Positions 62,025-64,000 of a stretch of DNA of 64,000 nt are shown in pieces. The notes beneath the pieces are model-generated. The model was given only the letters and a program-made list of their open reading frames with translations, was not told where the DNA came from and searched no databases. How positions within the stretch are numbered: the first letter of the stretch is position 1; each line of letters opens with the position of its first letter. Source of the DNA: Nocardioides sp. BP30 (GTDB lineage: Bacteria > Actinomycetota > Actinomycetes > Propionibacteriales > Nocardioidaceae). The position numbers were made by a program, and so were the translations under genes. The stretch lies in NCBI RefSeq assembly GCF_029873215.1, contig NZ_CP123620.1:1302001-1366000 (forward strand). Direction: 5' to 3'.

Positions 62025-62699
62025 ATGCGAACGACGGTGGTGGCAGCGGCGATCCTGCGCGGCGACCGGTTGCTGGCGTGCCGCCGTACGGCGCCGCCGG
62101 AGGCCGCCGGCCGGTGGGAGCTCCCCGGCGGCAAGGTGGAGGCCGGCGAGACACCGGAGGCGGCGCTGGTGCGCGAGATCGGCGAGGAGCTCGGCTGCCT
62201 GGTCGAGGTCGGGGAGTGGCTCGAGGCGACCGTCGCGATCAGTGAGACCCACGAGCTGCGGGCGGCGCTGTGCGAGGTGGTCGCCGGCGAGGTCCGCCCG
62301 CGCGAGCACGACCAGATCCGCTGGCTGGGACCCGACGAGCTCGACGACGTCGACTGGCTCGAGCCGGACCGGCCCTTCATCGCACTGATCGCCGGAGCGG
62401 GCGACGGCGACCCGGCGAGCCTCAGGGCGGTCTTCTTCGACGCCGACGACGCCCTCGCCGTCGAGCAGACCCTGCTCGCGGACGGCTGGTCGGCGTCCCG
62501 GTCGCGCCAGCGCTTCCAGGGCGAGGACGACGACGAGGATCACCCGTGGGTGGTGGAGACGAACGCGCCGGAGTTCGTCGTGGAGCTGCTGGTCGACGAG
62601 TACGACGGCTGGCTGGATGTGGCCGATCCGGGAGCTGACACCTCGATCGCGCCGGAGCCGCTGCCGGACGCCCCGAAACGGGTGAAGCGGCCCCTCTAG
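62025..62699 (+). CDS. Nudix (MutT-like) hydrolase with extra C-terminal domain
   Basis: 224 residues. The Nudix box is complete in GKVEAGETPEAALVREIGEE and following LG (about residues 35-57), after WELPGG. MutT-type enzymes remove oxidised dGTP or hydrolyse other nucleoside diphosphates linked to X. The N-terminal 130 residues are a normal small Nudix domain. The remaining 90 or so are acidic (GEDDDEDHPWVVETNAPEFV then VELLVDEYDGWLDV) and look like a separate small domain I cannot name. ATG 62025 has CACAAT six bases upstream. Confidence 0.88.
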   Translation: MRTTVVAAAILRGDRLLACRRTAPPEAAGRWELPGGKVEAGETPEAALVREIGEELGCLVEVGEWLEATVAISETHELRAALCEVVAGEVRPREHDQIRWLGPDELDDVDWLEPDRPFIALIAGAGDGDPASLRAVFFDADDALAVEQTLLADGWSASRSRQRFQGEDDDEDHPWVVETNAPEFVVELLVDEYDGWLDVADPGADTSIAPEPLPDAPKRVKRPL

Positions 62700-62702
62700 A
62701 AT
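62697..62702 (+). promoter_or_regulatory. -10 element of an mshB promoter inside the Nudix stop codon
   Basis: TAGAAT (TANNNT) is followed by seven bases and GTG 62710. Its first three bases are the TAG stop of the Nudix gene, so mshB can be transcribed on its own as well as by read-through. Confidence 0.45.
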
Positions 62703-62709
62703 CGGACGT

Positions 62710-63645
62710 GTGACCGAGCCTGCCGCCGAGCCCGCCCAGCGCCTCCTCCTCGTCCATGCCCATCCCGACGACGAGTCGATCGGTCAGGGCGCCACCATGG
62801 CCAAGTACCTCGCCGAGGGTCGCGGGGTGACCCTGGTGACCTGCACGGCCGGCGAGATGGGGGAGATCCTGGTCCCGGAGCTGGAGCACCTGGGCGCCGA
62901 CCAGGAGGACCGCCTGGGGGAGCACCGGCGGGGCGAGATCGCCGAGGCGATGAAGGCGCTGGCCGCCCCCGACGGCCGCGGGATCGACCACCGCTGGCTC
63001 GGTGGCTTCGGTCGCTACCGCGACTCCGGCATGCAGTGGCACGCGGACGGCTACGCCATCCCCGCCGACACCATCCACGACAACGCGTTCTGGCGCGCCG
63101 ACCTCACCGAGGCCTCCCAGCACCTGGTGCAGATCATCCGCGAGGTGCGCCCGCAGGTGCTGGTGACCTACGACCAGTTCGGCAACTACGGTCACCCCGA
63201 CCACATCCAGGCGCACCGGGTCGCGATGTACGCCGCGCAGCTCGCCGCGGTCCCGTCGTACCGCAAGGATCTGGGGGAGGCGTGGGAGATCAGCAAGATC
63301 TACTGGTCGGCGATCTCCGAGGAGCGGATGCGCGAGGGTCTGCGGAAGATGAAGGAGGCCGGGGAGGAGATCGACTTCTTCGGCGGCGACCCGGACGGCG
63401 ACCTGCCGATGACGACGCCCGACGTCGACATCGCCTGCGAGGTCGACGCGGTCGACCACGTCGAGCAGAAGCTGGCCGCGCTGCGGGCCTACCCGACCCA
63501 GATCAGCGTCGACGGCCCCTTCTTCGCGCTCTCCAACAACGTCGGTGCGCAGGCGTGGGGCTTCGAGGCCTTCCGGATCGCGAAGGGCGCGCTCGGCCCC
63601 GTCGACGAGAACGGTCACGAGACCGACCTCTTCGCCGGGCTCTGA
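62710..63645 (+). CDS. mshB: N-acetyl-1-D-myo-inositol-2-amino-2-deoxy-alpha-D-glucopyranoside deacetylase (mycothiol biosynthesis)
   Basis: 311 residues of the PIG-L/LmbE zinc-deacetylase family. Zinc motifs AHPDDES (17-23) and GHPDHIQAH (about 162-170) are intact. It removes acetyl from GlcNAc-inositol, the second reaction of mycothiol synthesis. MshB and Mca are close relatives; the C-terminal ALSNNVGAQAWGFEA and NGHETDLFAGL match MshB as I recall it. In mycobacteria mshB is also followed by a small membrane-protein gene, as here. GTG start seven bases after a -10 hexamer. Confidence 0.9.
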   Translation: MTEPAAEPAQRLLLVHAHPDDESIGQGATMAKYLAEGRGVTLVTCTAGEMGEILVPELEHLGADQEDRLGEHRRGEIAEAMKALAAPDGRGIDHRWLGGFGRYRDSGMQWHADGYAIPADTIHDNAFWRADLTEASQHLVQIIREVRPQVLVTYDQFGNYGHPDHIQAHRVAMYAAQLAAVPSYRKDLGEAWEISKIYWSAISEERMREGLRKMKEAGEEIDFFGGDPDGDLPMTTPDVDIACEVDAVDHVEQKLAALRAYPTQISVDGPFFALSNNVGAQAWGFEAFRIAKGALGPVDENGHETDLFAGL

Positions 63646-63649
63646 GCCG

Positions 63650-64000
63650 GTGGGTCCTTCCCCGGCGCTGCGGCTGCTGCTCGGCCTCGCGCTGCTCCTC
63701 GGCGGTGCCCTCGTTGGGCTGGCGACGGTGGCGGTGCACGCCTGGTGGTGGGGTCTGCTGCTGGCGGCCGTCGCCTCGATCGCGTGCGTGCTGGCGCTGC
63801 CGGCGCGATGGTGGGCGCAGGTGTCCTTCACCGTCGGGTGGTGGGTGCCGTTCGCGATAGCGATGTTCTCCCGCCGCGAGGGCGACTACGCCGTGGGCCG
63901 GCATCCCCTCGACTACGGTCTGGTGGCGCTGGGGCCGGTGCTCGAGCTGGTAGCCCTGGTCAGGCTGGTACGAGATAGCGCACGGCGTGGTGCTCGCGGA
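63650..64000 (+). CDS. Membrane protein downstream of mshB, C-terminus outside window
   Basis: At least 117 residues from GTG 63650, still open at base 64000. Hydrophobic segments are LRLLLGLALLLGGALVGLAT, WWGLLLAAVASIACVLALPA, VSFTVGWWVPFAIAMF and LVALGPVLELVALVRLV. It starts four bases after the mshB stop and so is probably co-transcribed. A small membrane protein also follows mshB in M. tuberculosis (Rv1171, recalled). Function unknown. Confidence 0.75.
   Translation, partial: MGPSPALRLLLGLALLLGGALVGLATVAVHAWWWGLLLAAVASIACVLALPARWWAQVSFTVGWWVPFAIAMFSRREGDYAVGRHPLDYGLVALGPVLELVALVRLVRDSARRGARG

Overview
The window is GC-rich, gene-dense DNA from an actinomycete. It has many GTG starts and a mycothiol-biosynthesis gene (mshB). 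The gene order resembles, from memory, the Mycobacterium tuberculosis Rv1084-Rv1112 neighbourhood: YyaL-like, hemolysin III/TrhA, short-chain Z-prenyl synthase, PhoH, fumarase, glpX, DUF4245, xseB-xseA, ispH, DUF6542-like membrane protein, ychF. The gene mix (LpqY/SugABC-like importer, ECF41 sigma factor, many TetR/GntR-controlled catabolic genes) fits a Nocardioidaceae-like soil actinobacterium; that assignment is inference. No rRNA, tRNA, CRISPR array, transposase or phage gene was recognised.

Layout. 1-31,993: conserved core. It holds yyaL (5' end missing), trhA, uppS, a PhoH gene with an elaborate leader, a cell-wall lytic transglycosylase, a P-loop kinase, class II and class I fumarases flanking a spermidine-synthase-like protein, an ECF41 sigma factor with its CMD-family partner and a flavoprotein, a four-gene sugar importer plus a divergent second ATPase, an AbiEi/DUF559 protein, glpX, an ArsB-like permease, DUF4245, xseB-xseA with a STAND-type ATPase, ispH, a Sua5/YciO protein, a membrane protein, rmuC, GNAT, exoA, VOC and ychF. 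32,033-46,569: accessory and cell-envelope genes. These are an APC permease, a secreted Ig-like protein with an ECF sigma factor and a membrane protein carrying a related ectodomain, an ABM monooxygenase, an epimerase with a divergent TetR and twin operators, DUF1990, a PEP-mutase-like lyase with a type-5 uracil-DNA glycosylase, an L,D-transpeptidase, a polysaccharide deacetylase, an M48 protease and an RDD protein with nonapeptide repeats. 46,628-64,000: a HpcH-type lyase, small proteins, a DUF7144 gene broken by a one-base frameshift, TOPRIM plus RNase HI, a secreted metallophosphatase, a flavin dehydrogenase plus Rieske ferredoxin, an SMR pump with TetR and YoaK-type protein, a hydantoin/allantoin-type cluster (racemase, NCS1 permease, GntR), DUF202, a thioesterase, a protein with a long Ala-Gln-Pro tract, a Nudix hydrolase, mshB and a membrane protein running off the end.

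Main signals of interest. (1) A 22-bp-period repeat with core CGAGRCGTCACC occurs at four loci, each time starting 3-7 nt after a stop codon and oriented with that gene. (2) The PhoH leader has a short Cys-containing upstream ORF and mutually exclusive hairpins ending at the PhoH ribosome-binding site. (3) Three clustered genes link a secreted four-domain Ig-like protein, an ECF sigma factor and a membrane protein with a related domain. (4) An ECF41-type promoter lies directly upstream of the sigma-factor operon. (5) A recurrent TANNNT-N6-8-ATG/GTG arrangement points to widespread leaderless or near-leaderless transcription.
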